NCBI RefSeq assembly: GCF_000968015.1
Contig: NZ_LACH01000026.1
Coordinates: 21,505 to 85,504 of the forward strand
From: Pseudomonas fluorescens
GTDB lineage: Bacteria; Pseudomonadota; Gammaproteobacteria; Pseudomonadales; Pseudomonadaceae
Length of the DNA: 64,000 nucleotides
Direction of reading: 5' to 3'
Shown here: in pieces, positions 20,278-29,135 of the stretch
How positions within the stretch are numbered: position 1 is the stretch's first letter
How the letters are laid out: each line of letters starts with the position of its first letter
Program-made: the position numbers and the translations under genes
The notes under the pieces: generated by a model
Told to the model about the DNA's origin: nothing
What the model saw: only the letters and a program-made list of their open reading frames with translations
The model's database searches: none

Positions 20278-21393
20278 TTAGGGAGTGAGTACGAAGTAGT
20301 CAAGTCCAATCCAGTCGGTCGCACTGGTTTGAATTTCAACTCGAATAATTCCCTTGGCTGAAAATTCGATCAGATGAGCATCATGACCTGATTGACTAAA
20401 CACGCGCTCCCCCAATAGCTGGTTGCTGGCGTTGTAGTAAAACGCTGTCAGGGGGGAGGTGTTTACCCAAGTGTGCCAAAAGCTGACCTTGGAGCAGGCA
20501 GATCTAAGATCAAGTCTGCAGCGCTGCACTCCCTGAGTTTGGTAACAGAGATTCAGTAGTTGTCCGGCACGCTTTCCAGGTAAGGCCGGGTAATTTCCTG
20601 GTGCCGTTGAAAGTGCCAGGATCCCCATGCTTCCGCTACCGGAGAGAAATGTGATCGCCATACTAGGGGGCTCGATTCGCTGACCTGATGTAATAAGCTG
20701 TGTTGGCTTGTCATCAAAGTTTTCGGACAAAGTCGGTGCGCTTTCACCTACTCGCACTCTTAACACCTTCGAAAACATCAACCGCTGCCCGCTTCCCGAT
20801 TTGTAAACGCTGTAATTGATCCGGGTGTCGATGCCTCGATTTTCTGCGATCCAGTTCGAAGGGAGTGTGAATGTCGGCGTAACGCCAGTCTGCACTTCGC
20901 GCTCGTCGCTGTTCCAGGTGGTTTTGCCGGTGGCGCGTATGCGAACGGTGTAGCCGCGCACCATGCCCACGTACCTGACGCTCAGGGTTTTCTGATCTGT
21001 CGACAGGGTCGGTGCCAGCAAATCGAACTCGTAGGGGTCGATATGCAACAGGAGAGTCCGGGAAGGAATCGGAGCGGTTCCGGGTGCGGTACGCACGGTG
21101 TAGTAGACCTTGACCGTATGACCGATGGCATCAACCACTTCAATGCGTGGGATCGGAATATCAATAGGCCCCGGTGTCCCGACGGTCACCACTGCTGAAT
21201 GATAGCTGTGCCGAGGATTCTCCCAGGTCATGCGAACTGTGTGACCCCGAGCCATGCCGGTGTAATAAGGGACTCGAGCGGTTATGAAATCACGGTGGTA
21301 AACGCTGTCGAAGTCGAGTCGATCCCCTGCGGAACCATAGGCTTCGAGAATTTTTGGATTCGCTGGGTCTGTAATGGCAGTGATCGAATTCAT
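20278..21393 (-). CDS. Unrecognised protein with Ig-like repeats and a C-terminal jelly-roll-like domain
   Basis: 371 residues, ATG 21393 with AGGA upstream. No signal peptide is seen. Residues about 1-115 and 118-230 hold two related segments, each with a Tyr-rich YTGMARGHTVRMTW or YVGMVRGYTVRIRA core, suggesting tandem Ig-like modules. The last 130 residues (from about DDKPTQL) look like a beta-sandwich with two cysteines. It runs against the flagellar operons and is divergent from the next gene. Base composition is less GC-rich than its neighbours, which suggests transfer. Function unknown; a secreted or toxin-like cargo is possible but unproven. Confidence 0.7.
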   Translation of the reverse strand: MNSITAITDPANPKILEAYGSAGDRLDFDSVYHRDFITARVPYYTGMARGHTVRMTWENPRHSYHSAVVTVGTPGPIDIPIPRIEVVDAIGHTVKVYYTVRTAPGTAPIPSRTLLLHIDPYEFDLLAPTLSTDQKTLSVRYVGMVRGYTVRIRATGKTTWNSDEREVQTGVTPTFTLPSNWIAENRGIDTRINYSVYKSGSGQRLMFSKVLRVRVGESAPTLSENFDDKPTQLITSGQRIEPPSMAITFLSGSGSMGILALSTAPGNYPALPGKRAGQLLNLCYQTQGVQRCRLDLRSACSKVSFWHTWVNTSPLTAFYYNASNQLLGERVFSQSGHDAHLIEFSAKGIIRVEIQTSATDWIGLDYFVLTP

Positions 21394-21464
21394 GAGGTTT
21401 TTTCCTGTGAGTATATTGCTCCATCGGGCTGCTCTATCTGGCCTCCAAGGCACTATTGATGGCT

Positions 21465-21482
21465 ACTGTCAGATCTGACAGT
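21465..21482. promoter_or_regulatory. 18-bp perfect palindrome, probable operator
   Basis: ACTGTCAGATCTGACAGT reads the same on both strands. A second half-site CTGACAGT lies at 21547-21554. Both sit between two divergent unknown genes, where a dimeric regulator could control both. The regulator is unknown. Confidence 0.5.
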
Positions 21483-21683
21483 TGCGACGAACGGATTTGC
21501 GCCTACGTCGTGCCGTCTGTCGAAACACCTGCTCCACCTGTTATTTCTGACAGTAGACACACTTCCTGTTAAGCGTTGTCATGGCCTTGGGAACTCTCCC
21601 GTTCGATGTCCTTGCTATGGTCGTTCAATGATCGGATTGATCACCATGGATGGGCGTTCATTAAGGCATTTGAGGTGACGGTC

Positions 21684-22343
21684 ATGGCAGAGCGTGAATA
21701 CAGAAAGCTTCAAGGGATGACGTTGGAATTTGTTTCGGGAGTCCTGGAGGAGAACCAGCTCGAGCGTACGATCAGTTACTCGGCAACGTTCAACCTGACT
21801 CTGGACTTTACGCATTTTGTGCAGGTGGCCAATGCCTATATTCCGGGTTATCTGAACAACCCTATCAATGCGATTCGCCCCGAACTGGACGGGTTCGGCT
21901 ACCACTATGCTTACAATTACTTCTTCGACGCTGCTGGCAATATTGGTGATAACCGCGCGTTGTTCGATGTCTTCACGTCCTCCCGTTATTACATGGATCA
22001 ATGGTCAAGTGGAGGACTGGAAGAGCGTTATCACAAACCGCAATTCAGTGTGGTCGATGGCCGTTTGCAGGTTGTCTCGCGCAAGGATTTTCGTTGGGAG
22101 AACAAGCGAGAGATCAACGTCGAAGACCTGCCGGTCATTCGCTTTCAATGGGCCCTTAATCTCATGCTGGGGCACGACTTTTTTGATCAGAAGGCACCGT
22201 CATCCGTCGTGGTGCTCGGTTATACCGAGGAGGACTTTGTAGAGGTGGAAGGTCTTCAAATGTATAGAGGTACGCGGTACATGGGCGGCAAGGCGCTTCA
22301 GTTCGGTCCGATCCACAAAGAGCAGATTCTGACGGCACGTTGA
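21684..22343 (+). CDS. Unrecognised 219-residue protein
   Basis: The start ATG 21684 has GAGGTGA upstream; an in-frame ATG at 21576 would add 36 residues without a good ribosome site. The protein is soluble and rich in Tyr, Phe and Asn, with no signal peptide, membrane span or motif recognised. It is divergently paired with the preceding minus-strand gene, and a palindrome lies between them. Together they form an accessory insert between flhB and flhA. No function is proposed. Confidence 0.7.
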   Translation: MAEREYRKLQGMTLEFVSGVLEENQLERTISYSATFNLTLDFTHFVQVANAYIPGYLNNPINAIRPELDGFGYHYAYNYFFDAAGNIGDNRALFDVFTSSRYYMDQWSSGGLEERYHKPQFSVVDGRLQVVSRKDFRWENKREINVEDLPVIRFQWALNLMLGHDFFDQKAPSSVVVLGYTEEDFVEVEGLQMYRGTRYMGGKALQFGPIHKEQILTAR

Positions 22344-22364
22344 TCCATATTTGCAATCCATTGC

Positions 22365-22493
22365 TTTTGTAGCAGCTGTCGAGCCTGCGAGGCTGCGTCC
22401 GAGCCGGGGTCGCGCTCGACCGAAGTTCTCGCAAAGGTTTACGACTGCTTCGCAGCCGAACGCAGCCTCGCAGGCTCGACAGCTGCTACAAAA
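22365..22493. repeat. Large inverted repeat of a REP-like family (GTAGCAGCTGTCGAGCC)
   Basis: Arms TTTGTAGCAGCTGTCGAGCC and its complement lie about 125 nt apart. Inside are two further inverted segments built on the words GAGGCTGCG and CGCAGCC. It belongs to a third REP-type family in this window and lies at the right edge of the accessory insert. Confidence 0.8.
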
Positions 22494-22531
22494 GCTCGGT
22501 AGATCCCTCTATTCCCCACCTCGGCAAAAGT

Positions 22532-22547
22532 TGGAAGGCTTCTTGCA
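22532..22547 (+). promoter_or_regulatory. Sigma-54 promoter of flhA
   Basis: TGGAAG-GCTTC-TTGCA has GG at 22533-22534 and GC at 22545-22546, with 10 nt between them. It lies about 63 nt before the flhA GTG. Confidence 0.75.
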
Positions 22548-22609
22548 GTAGCGGCTCTGCGCCTGCTTCAGGCGTCAAAAAGTTTGCTTTAAAGGAACGG
22601 GGAATACCG

Positions 22610-24739
22610 GTGGATCGCTCTCAGTTACTCAACAGTGCCCGCACAAACGTTGCCGACTTAAGTCGGGGCAATCTGGGTGTGCCGTTGTTGCTGCTGGTCA
22701 TGCTGGCGATGATGATGTTGCCGGTGCCGCCGTTCCTGCTGGACGTGTTCTTCACGTTCAATATCGCGTTGTCGATTGTCGTCTTGCTGGTCTGTGTTTA
22801 CGCGTTGCGGCCGCTGGATTTTGCGGTGTTCCCGACCATTCTGCTGGTGGCGACATTGCTGCGGCTGGCGCTGAACGTGGCCTCCACGCGGGTGGTGATG
22901 CTTCACGGTCAGGACGGCCATGCCGCCGCCGGTAAGGTGATCCAGGCCTTCGGCGAGGTGGTGATCGGCGGTAACTACGTGGTCGGTATCGTCGTCTTCG
23001 CGATTTTGATGATCATCAACTTTGTCGTGGTGACCAAGGGTGCCGGGCGGATTTCCGAGGTGAGTGCGCGTTTCACCCTCGATGCGATGCCCGGTAAACA
23101 AATGGCCATCGACGCCGACTTGAATGCCGGCCTGATCGACCAGAACCAGGCCAAACTGCGCCGGATGGAAGTGGCCCAGGAAGCCGAGTTCTACGGTTCC
23201 ATGGACGGTGCCAGCAAGTTCGTTCGCGGTGACGCCATTGCCGGCCTGCTGATTCTGTTCATCAACCTGATCGGCGGCATGGCGGTCGGTATCTTCCAGC
23301 ACGGCATGAGCTTCGGCGATGCCGGCAAGGTTTACGCGCTGCTGACCATCGGTGACGGTTTGGTGGCGCAATTGCCATCACTGCTTTTATCTACAGCTGC
23401 AGCGATCATGGTGACCCGTGCTTCCGGTTCGGAAGACATGGGCAAGCAGATCAATCGCCAGATGTTCGCCTCGCCCAAAGCGTTGGCCGTGGCGGCGGGT
23501 TTGATGGCGGTGATGGGCCTCGTGCCGGGCATGCCGCACTTTTCCTTTCTCAGCATGGCAGCCCTGGCGGCTGGCGGCGCGTACCTGTTCTGGAAGAAGC
23601 AGAACGTGGTCAAGGTTCAGGCACTGCAAGAGGTCAAGCGTCAACAGGAACTGCTGCCATCGCCCGCTCGCGCTCAGGAAACCAAGGAGCTTGGCTGGGA
23701 TGACGTCACTCCGATCGACATGATCGGCCTGGAAGTCGGCTACCGGCTGATTCCGCTGGTGGACCGCAATCAGGGTGGTCAGTTGCTGGCGCGGATCAAG
23801 GGCGTGCGCAAGAAACTCTCCCAGGACCTGGGCTTCCTGATGCCGACCGTGCATATCCGTGACAACCTCGACCTGGCGCCGAGTGCCTATCGCCTGACCC
23901 TGATGGGGGTGATCCTCGCTGAGGCGGAAATTTACCCGGATCGCGAACTGGCGATCAACCCGGGGCAGGTCTACGGTACGCTCAACGGCATTACCGCCAA
24001 AGATCCGGCTTTCGGTCTGGAGGCGGTCTGGATCGAAATCAGCCAGCGTGCCCAGGCTCAATCCCTCGGTTACACCGTGGTCGATGCCAGTACGGTAGTG
24101 GCAACCCACTTGAACCAGATTCTGTACAAGCACTCGAGCGAGTTGATCGGTCACGAAGAAGTGCAGCAACTCATGCAATTGTTGGCCAAAAGCTCGCCAA
24201 AACTGGCCGAAGAGCTGGTGCCTGGTGTGGTGTCTCTGTCGCAGCTGCTCAAAGTATTGCAGGCATTGCTGGCCGAACAGGTGCCAGTACGGGACATTCG
24301 CAGCATTGCCGAAGCCATCGCCAACAATGCCAGCAAGAGTCAAGATACTGCCGCGCTGGTGGCCGCGGTGCGCGTCGGCGTATCTCGCGCAATCGTCCAA
24401 AGCATTGTAGGGACTGACTCCGAGCTACCAGTAATCACCCTGGAGCCAAGGTTGGAACAAATATTGCTCAATAGTCTTCAGAAGGCAGGACAAGGCTCGG
24501 AAGAGGGTGTTCTGTTGGAGCCAAGCATGGCTGAGAAACTGCAACGCTCGTTGATCGAAGCGGCGCAGCGTCAGGAAATGCAAGGTCAACCGGTGATTCT
24601 GCTGGTAGCCGGTCCGGTTCGCGCGATGCTGTCGCGATTCGGCCGATTGGCAGTCCCGGGTTTGCATGTGTTGGCTTATCAGGAAATTCCTGACAACAAG
24701 CAAGTGACCATCGTTGCGACAGTAGGGCCCAACGGCTGA
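22610..24739 (+). CDS. flhA: FlhA, major export-gate protein
   Basis: 709 residues from a GTG with AAAGGAACGGGG upstream. The N-terminal half has about eight membrane helices and the FHIPEP-type segment (around RISEVSARFTLDAMPGKQMA). The cytoplasmic C-terminal half forms the chaperone-docking ring. It uses proton motive force for flagellar export. It is preceded by its own sigma-54 site, so the accessory insert upstream does not silence it. Confidence 0.97.
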   Translation: MDRSQLLNSARTNVADLSRGNLGVPLLLLVMLAMMMLPVPPFLLDVFFTFNIALSIVVLLVCVYALRPLDFAVFPTILLVATLLRLALNVASTRVVMLHGQDGHAAAGKVIQAFGEVVIGGNYVVGIVVFAILMIINFVVVTKGAGRISEVSARFTLDAMPGKQMAIDADLNAGLIDQNQAKLRRMEVAQEAEFYGSMDGASKFVRGDAIAGLLILFINLIGGMAVGIFQHGMSFGDAGKVYALLTIGDGLVAQLPSLLLSTAAAIMVTRASGSEDMGKQINRQMFASPKALAVAAGLMAVMGLVPGMPHFSFLSMAALAAGGAYLFWKKQNVVKVQALQEVKRQQELLPSPARAQETKELGWDDVTPIDMIGLEVGYRLIPLVDRNQGGQLLARIKGVRKKLSQDLGFLMPTVHIRDNLDLAPSAYRLTLMGVILAEAEIYPDRELAINPGQVYGTLNGITAKDPAFGLEAVWIEISQRAQAQSLGYTVVDASTVVATHLNQILYKHSSELIGHEEVQQLMQLLAKSSPKLAEELVPGVVSLSQLLKVLQALLAEQVPVRDIRSIAEAIANNASKSQDTAALVAAVRVGVSRAIVQSIVGTDSELPVITLEPRLEQILLNSLQKAGQGSEEGVLLEPSMAEKLQRSLIEAAQRQEMQGQPVILLVAGPVRAMLSRFGRLAVPGLHVLAYQEIPDNKQVTIVATVGPNG

Positions 24740-24750
24740 GGTAGTGGTTT

Positions 24751-26079
24751 ATGCAAGTTAAGCGTTTTTTCGCCGCCGATATGCGTCAGGCCATGAAACT
24801 GGTTCGTGATGAGCTGGGCGCTGATGCCGCCATCATTGGCAACCGCCGGATCGCCGGTGGTGTCGAGCTGACGGCTGCCCTGGATTACAAATTGTCGGCG
24901 CTGGCTCCGCGCGTTCCGAACATGGAACTCGAAGACGAGCTGCGCAAGACCCAGTCGCGGATCGTCACCGCCCAGGCCGAACTGAGCCTGCGCAGCGATG
25001 GCGAGAGCGATAAGTCCACCAATCGCCAATTGTTCGCCGGCCTGCCACTGACCGCCGCCGAGCCGCTGATCGAACCGACCTACACCGAACCCCGTCGTGC
25101 TGCGCCGGCTGCGGCACCTGCCTCCGGTGGCGTCGACCCACGGGCGTTCGACTCGATGCGTTTCGAACTCAACAGCCTGCGCGAATTGATGGAAGTGCAA
25201 CTCGGCTCCCTGGCCTGGAATCAGCTGCAAGGCAGCCGTCCGGCCCAGGCCAATCTTTGGCGTCGCCTGCAACGCATCGGTCTGTCCGGCCCGTTGTCGC
25301 GCGATTTGCTGGCGCTGATTACCGATATTGAAGAACCTCGTCAGGCCTGGCGCATGTTGCTGGCACACCTGGCGCGGATGATCGTCACACCGGAAGTCGA
25401 GCCTCTGGAAGAGGGCGGCGTGATTGCCATGGTCGGCCCTGCCGGCATGGGCAAGACCACCACCCTGGCCAAACTCGCGGCCCGTTACGTGCTCAAGTAC
25501 GGCGCGCAGAATATCGCGCTGGTCAGCATGGACAGCTACCGCATTGGTGCTCAGGAACAACTCAAGACGTTGGGCCGGATCCTCAATGTGTCGGTGACGC
25601 ATGTCGATCCGGGTCAATCGCTGGTGCAGGCGCTGGAGCCTTTGTTGCGCAAACGCGTGGTGCTGATCGATACCGCGGGCCTTCAGGCCAGCGATCCGGC
25701 ACTGCGCATGCAGCTCGAAAGCCTGGCCGGTCGTGGCATCAAATCGAAAAATTATCTGGTGTTGGCAACCACTAGCCAGAAACAGGTTCTAACGGCCGCT
25801 TATCACAGTTACAAGCGTTGTGGGCTCGCTGGCTGCATCCTGACTAAACTGGATGAAACGGCAAGTCTGGGCGAGGTGTTGAGCCTGGCCATCAGTCATG
25901 AATTACCGGTGGCCTACCTGACCGATGGCCCGCGGATTCCGGATGATTTGCATCTGCCGCGTCGTCATCAGTTGGTCAGTCGCGCCGTCAGCGTGCAAAT
26001 GCAAGAAGAACCCAGCGAAGAAGCCATGGCTGACATGTTCGCTGATATTTACCACAGCCCGACCAAGCAGGTCGGCTGA
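24751..26079 (+). CDS. flhF: FlhF, SRP-type GTPase controlling polar flagellar placement
   Basis: 442 residues. A basic N-terminal region and a variable middle part precede the NG GTPase core with G1 GPAGMGKTTTLAK and the later DTAGLQ and TKLDE motifs. FlhF marks the pole for flagellar assembly and acts with FleN. It lies 11 nt after flhA. Confidence 0.96.
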   Translation: MQVKRFFAADMRQAMKLVRDELGADAAIIGNRRIAGGVELTAALDYKLSALAPRVPNMELEDELRKTQSRIVTAQAELSLRSDGESDKSTNRQLFAGLPLTAAEPLIEPTYTEPRRAAPAAAPASGGVDPRAFDSMRFELNSLRELMEVQLGSLAWNQLQGSRPAQANLWRRLQRIGLSGPLSRDLLALITDIEEPRQAWRMLLAHLARMIVTPEVEPLEEGGVIAMVGPAGMGKTTTLAKLAARYVLKYGAQNIALVSMDSYRIGAQEQLKTLGRILNVSVTHVDPGQSLVQALEPLLRKRVVLIDTAGLQASDPALRMQLESLAGRGIKSKNYLVLATTSQKQVLTAAYHSYKRCGLAGCILTKLDETASLGEVLSLAISHELPVAYLTDGPRIPDDLHLPRRHQLVSRAVSVQMQEEPSEEAMADMFADIYHSPTKQVG

Positions 26080-26195
26080 GGTATTAATGAACAGTTTTTG
26101 TACCTACATCGATGGTCTGCCATGCATTGTTCAGTTAGTGAACGCGCAGCCAGTAATGTGGCCTCCGTCTATGCAAGACAAGGTAAAGAAATAAC

Positions 26196-27026
26196 ATGGG
26201 CAGCATGCATCCCGTACAGGTGATCGCGGTGACCGGCGGCAAAGGTGGCGTCGGGAAGACTAACGTGTCAGTGAACTTGTCCCTGGCTCTAGCTGAGCTC
26301 GGCCGGCGCGTCATGCTGTTGGACGCCGATCTGGGGCTGGCGAACGTCGACGTCCTGCTGGGACTGACACCCAAACGTACTTTGGCCGACGTGATCGAAG
26401 GCCGCTGCGAGCTGCGCGACGTACTGTTGCAGGGCCCTGGCGGCATTCGCATCGTCCCGGCCGCGTCCGGCACACAGAGCATGGTTCATTTAAGCCCGGC
26501 CCAACACGCCGGCCTGATCCAGGCGTTCAGCGATATCGGTGACAACCTCGACGTGCTGGTGATCGACACCGCTGCGGGCATTGGTGAATCGGTAGTCAGT
26601 TTCGTTCGCGCAGCGCAAGAAGTCTTGCTGGTGGTCTGTGACGAACCGACCTCGATCACCGATGCCTACGCACTGATCAAACTGCTGAACCGCGATTACG
26701 GCATGAACCGCTTCCGTGTCCTGGCCAACATGGCCCAGAGCCCGCAGGAAGGGCGCAACCTGTTCGCCAAGTTGACCAAGGTCACGGATCGCTTCCTTGA
26801 CGTCGCCTTACAATACGTCGGCGCGGTGCCTTACGACGAAAGTGTGCGCAAGGCTGTGCAGAAGCAGCGCGCCGTCTACGAAGCCTTCCCGCGGTCCAAG
26901 TGCTCACTGGCGTTCAAGGCGATTGCACAGAAGGTCGATACATGGCCGCTGCCTGCGAACCCGCGTGGGCACCTGGAGTTTTTCGTCGAGCGCCTCGTGC
27001 AACAAACGGCAGGACCGGTGCTATGA
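26196..27026 (+). CDS. fleN: FleN (FlhG), MinD-like ATPase limiting flagellar number
   Basis: 276 residues. The deviant Walker A KGGVGKTN and the MinD/ParA-type D-rich segment LLDADLGLANVDVLLG are present, with a basic C-terminus. FleN binds FleQ and lowers its activity, keeping flagellar number down. Its stop overlaps the fliA start (ATGA). Confidence 0.96.
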   Translation: MGSMHPVQVIAVTGGKGGVGKTNVSVNLSLALAELGRRVMLLDADLGLANVDVLLGLTPKRTLADVIEGRCELRDVLLQGPGGIRIVPAASGTQSMVHLSPAQHAGLIQAFSDIGDNLDVLVIDTAAGIGESVVSFVRAAQEVLLVVCDEPTSITDAYALIKLLNRDYGMNRFRVLANMAQSPQEGRNLFAKLTKVTDRFLDVALQYVGAVPYDESVRKAVQKQRAVYEAFPRSKCSLAFKAIAQKVDTWPLPANPRGHLEFFVERLVQQTAGPVL

Positions 27027-27763
27027 CAGCCAGTGGCTACAACCTCTACAAGAAGTCGGCACGTGACGCGCAGTACGAGCTGATCGAGCGTTACGCGCCA
27101 CTGGTTAAACGCATTGCCTACCACTTGCTGGCGCGTCTGCCAGCCAGTGTTCAGGTTGAAGACCTGATCCAGGCCGGGATGATCGGCTTGCTTGAGGTGT
27201 CGACCAAATACGACGCCAGCAAAGGCGCAAGCTTCGAGACGTACGCGGGCATTCGAATCCGTGGTGCGATGCTCGATGAAGTACGCAAGGGGGACTGGGC
27301 GCCACGTTCGGTCCACCGCAATACCCGGATGGTCAGCGACGCAATTCGCTCGATTGAAGCTAAAACCGGTCGTGACGCTAAAGATCACGAGGTTGCGGCC
27401 GAACTCCAATTGAGTCTCGACGATTATTACGGGATTTTGAACGACACCCTGGGCAGCCGGCTATTCAGTTTCGACGATCTGTTGCAGGACGGCGAACACG
27501 AAGGGCTGCACGAGGATGGCGCCAGTGCTCATCTCGAGCCGTCACGCGATCTGGAAGATGAACGCTTCCAGGCGGCACTGGCGGACGCGATTGCCAATTT
27601 GCCGGAGCGTGAGCGACTGGTGTTGGCGCTGTACTACGACGAAGAGTTGAATCTCAAGGAAATCGGTGAGGTCCTGGGGGTCAGCGAATCTCGGGTCAGC
27701 CAGTTACACAGCCAGTGCGCGGCCCGTTTGCGGGGGCGTTTGGGGGAGTGGCGAGCGCGCTGA
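27023..27763 (+). CDS. fliA: FliA, flagellar sigma-28 factor
   Basis: 246 residues, ATG 27023 overlapping the fleN stop. Region 2 (LIQAGMIGLLEVSTKYD, FETYAGIRIRGAMLDE) and region 4 with its HTH (LKEIGEVLGVSESRVSQL) are clear. FliA drives filament and chemotaxis genes once the anti-sigma factor FlgM is exported. Confidence 0.97.
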   Translation: MTASGYNLYKKSARDAQYELIERYAPLVKRIAYHLLARLPASVQVEDLIQAGMIGLLEVSTKYDASKGASFETYAGIRIRGAMLDEVRKGDWAPRSVHRNTRMVSDAIRSIEAKTGRDAKDHEVAAELQLSLDDYYGILNDTLGSRLFSFDDLLQDGEHEGLHEDGASAHLEPSRDLEDERFQAALADAIANLPERERLVLALYYDEELNLKEIGEVLGVSESRVSQLHSQCAARLRGRLGEWRAR

Positions 27764-27765
27764 AG

Positions 27766-27783
27766 GCAGTGTGGGGACACTGC
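27766..27783 (+). other. Hairpin just after fliA
   Basis: GCAGTGT-GGGG-ACACTGC is a perfect 7-bp stem beginning 3 nt after the fliA stop. No T run follows, so it is more likely a stability or pause hairpin than a full terminator. Confidence 0.5.
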
Positions 27784-27930
27784 GAACGCGGCTGGTGGGG
27801 TGTTGAACCGTACCGGTCCCGATCTGTTGTGCTCCAGACAGTCATTGAGTGCTTTGCCGGATTGATTGAAATGGCGCGTCCAGGTGCTGGGCGCGTTTAA
27901 GACTGCTTGGAGGTCGAATTGGACAAGAAC

Positions 27931-28302
27931 ATGAAAATCCTCATCGTTGATGACTTCTCAACGATGCGGCGGATCATTAAAAACCTGTTGCGTGACCTTG
28001 GGTTCACCAACACGGTCGAGGCCGACGATGGCACTACTGCCATTCCGGTTCTCAACAGCGGCAGCATCGACTTTCTGGTAACAGACTGGAACATGCCTGG
28101 CATGACCGGTATCGACCTGCTGCGCCACGTGCGTGCCGATGAAAAGCTCAAGCACCTGCCGGTGCTGATGGTGACCGCTGAAGCCAAGCGCGAGCAGATC
28201 ATCGAGGCAGCCCAGGCCGGTGTTAACGGCTATGTGGTCAAGCCCTTCACGGCCCAGGCGTTAAAAGAAAAAATCGAGAAGATTTTCGAACGCATCGGTT
28301 GA
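27931..28302 (+). CDS. cheY: CheY, chemotaxis response regulator
   Basis: 123 residues from ATG 27931, the family start. A TTG at 27919 only 4 nt after GGAGGT would add four residues (LDKN) and may be used instead. It is a single receiver domain with Asp52 in [11 protein letters not shown] and Lys in VVKPF. CheY-P binds FliM and changes rotation. First gene of the cheYZAB cluster. Confidence 0.96.
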   Translation: MKILIVDDFSTMRRIIKNLLRDLGFTNTVEADDGTTAIPVLNSGSIDFLVTDWNMPGMTGIDLLRHVRADEKLKHLPVLMVTAEAKREQIIEAAQAGVNGYVVKPFTAQALKEKIEKIFERIG

Positions 28303-28332
28303 TGTGCGAAGCCACTGCGCCACGGGGGAGCT

Positions 28333-29121
28333 ATGGAGCATAACGAGTCTTCACAGGGCGATTTCGAATCGACTCTGAAAAAACACGCGGTCGAACTGGT
28401 CGAAAGCCTTGAAAAAGGCAGGTTCGGCGACGCTGTGCAACTGATCCATGAGCTCAATCAGACCCGTGACCGTGGCCTGTATCAGGAAGTGGGCAAGCTC
28501 ACTCGCGAGCTGCATAGCGCGATCGTCAATTTCCAGATTGACCCGCACATGCCGCAAGCCGAGGAAGTCTCGCAGATCACGGATGCCACCGAGCGTCTGG
28601 GGTATGTGGTCAAGCTGACCGAGGCTGCTGCCAACCGCACCATGGACCTGGTGGAAAACGCCACGCCGCTGGTCAACGGCCTGAGCAACGAAGCCCAGGC
28701 CTTGAGCACCGACTGGGGACGGTTCATGCGTCGCGAAGTCGGGGCTGAAGAGTTCCGCGAGCTGGCTCGGCGAGTCGACGGTTTCCTGGCACGCAGCAGC
28801 GAAGACAATCGCGTTGTGTCGAGCAACCTCAACGACATTCTGCTCGCTCAGGATTATCAGGACCTCACCGGTCAGGTGATCAAGCGTGTGACCCAATTGG
28901 TCACCGAAGTTGAAAGCAACCTGCTCAAGCTCGTGCTTATGGCCAGTCAGGTGGACCGCTTTGCGGGCATCGAACATGACCGTGAAGCGATGCTGGCAGA
29001 AAAAGATCCGCAAAAACATCTCTCTCAGGGTGAAGGTCCGCAGATTCATGCCGATAAAAGAGAAGACGTTGTGTCCGGTCAGGACGATGTAGACGATTTG
29101 CTTTCCAGCCTTGGATTCTAG
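28333..29121 (+). CDS. cheZ: CheZ, CheY-P phosphatase
   Basis: 262 residues, highly helical. The catalytic segment DYQDLTGQVIKR holds the conserved Gln. The C-terminus DVDDLLSSLGF is the CheY-binding helix. It dephosphorylates CheY-P next to the array. Confidence 0.95.
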   Translation: MEHNESSQGDFESTLKKHAVELVESLEKGRFGDAVQLIHELNQTRDRGLYQEVGKLTRELHSAIVNFQIDPHMPQAEEVSQITDATERLGYVVKLTEAAANRTMDLVENATPLVNGLSNEAQALSTDWGRFMRREVGAEEFRELARRVDGFLARSSEDNRVVSSNLNDILLAQDYQDLTGQVIKRVTQLVTEVESNLLKLVLMASQVDRFAGIEHDREAMLAEKDPQKHLSQGEGPQIHADKREDVVSGQDDVDDLLSSLGF

Positions 29122-29135
29122 GAGCACCCCTACAC

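Noticed and set aside
27839..27870. Possible FliA (sigma-28) promoter before cheY
   Set aside because: TCATTGAG and GCCGGATT are only a rough match to the consensus and the spacing is uncertain, so it is not listed as a feature.
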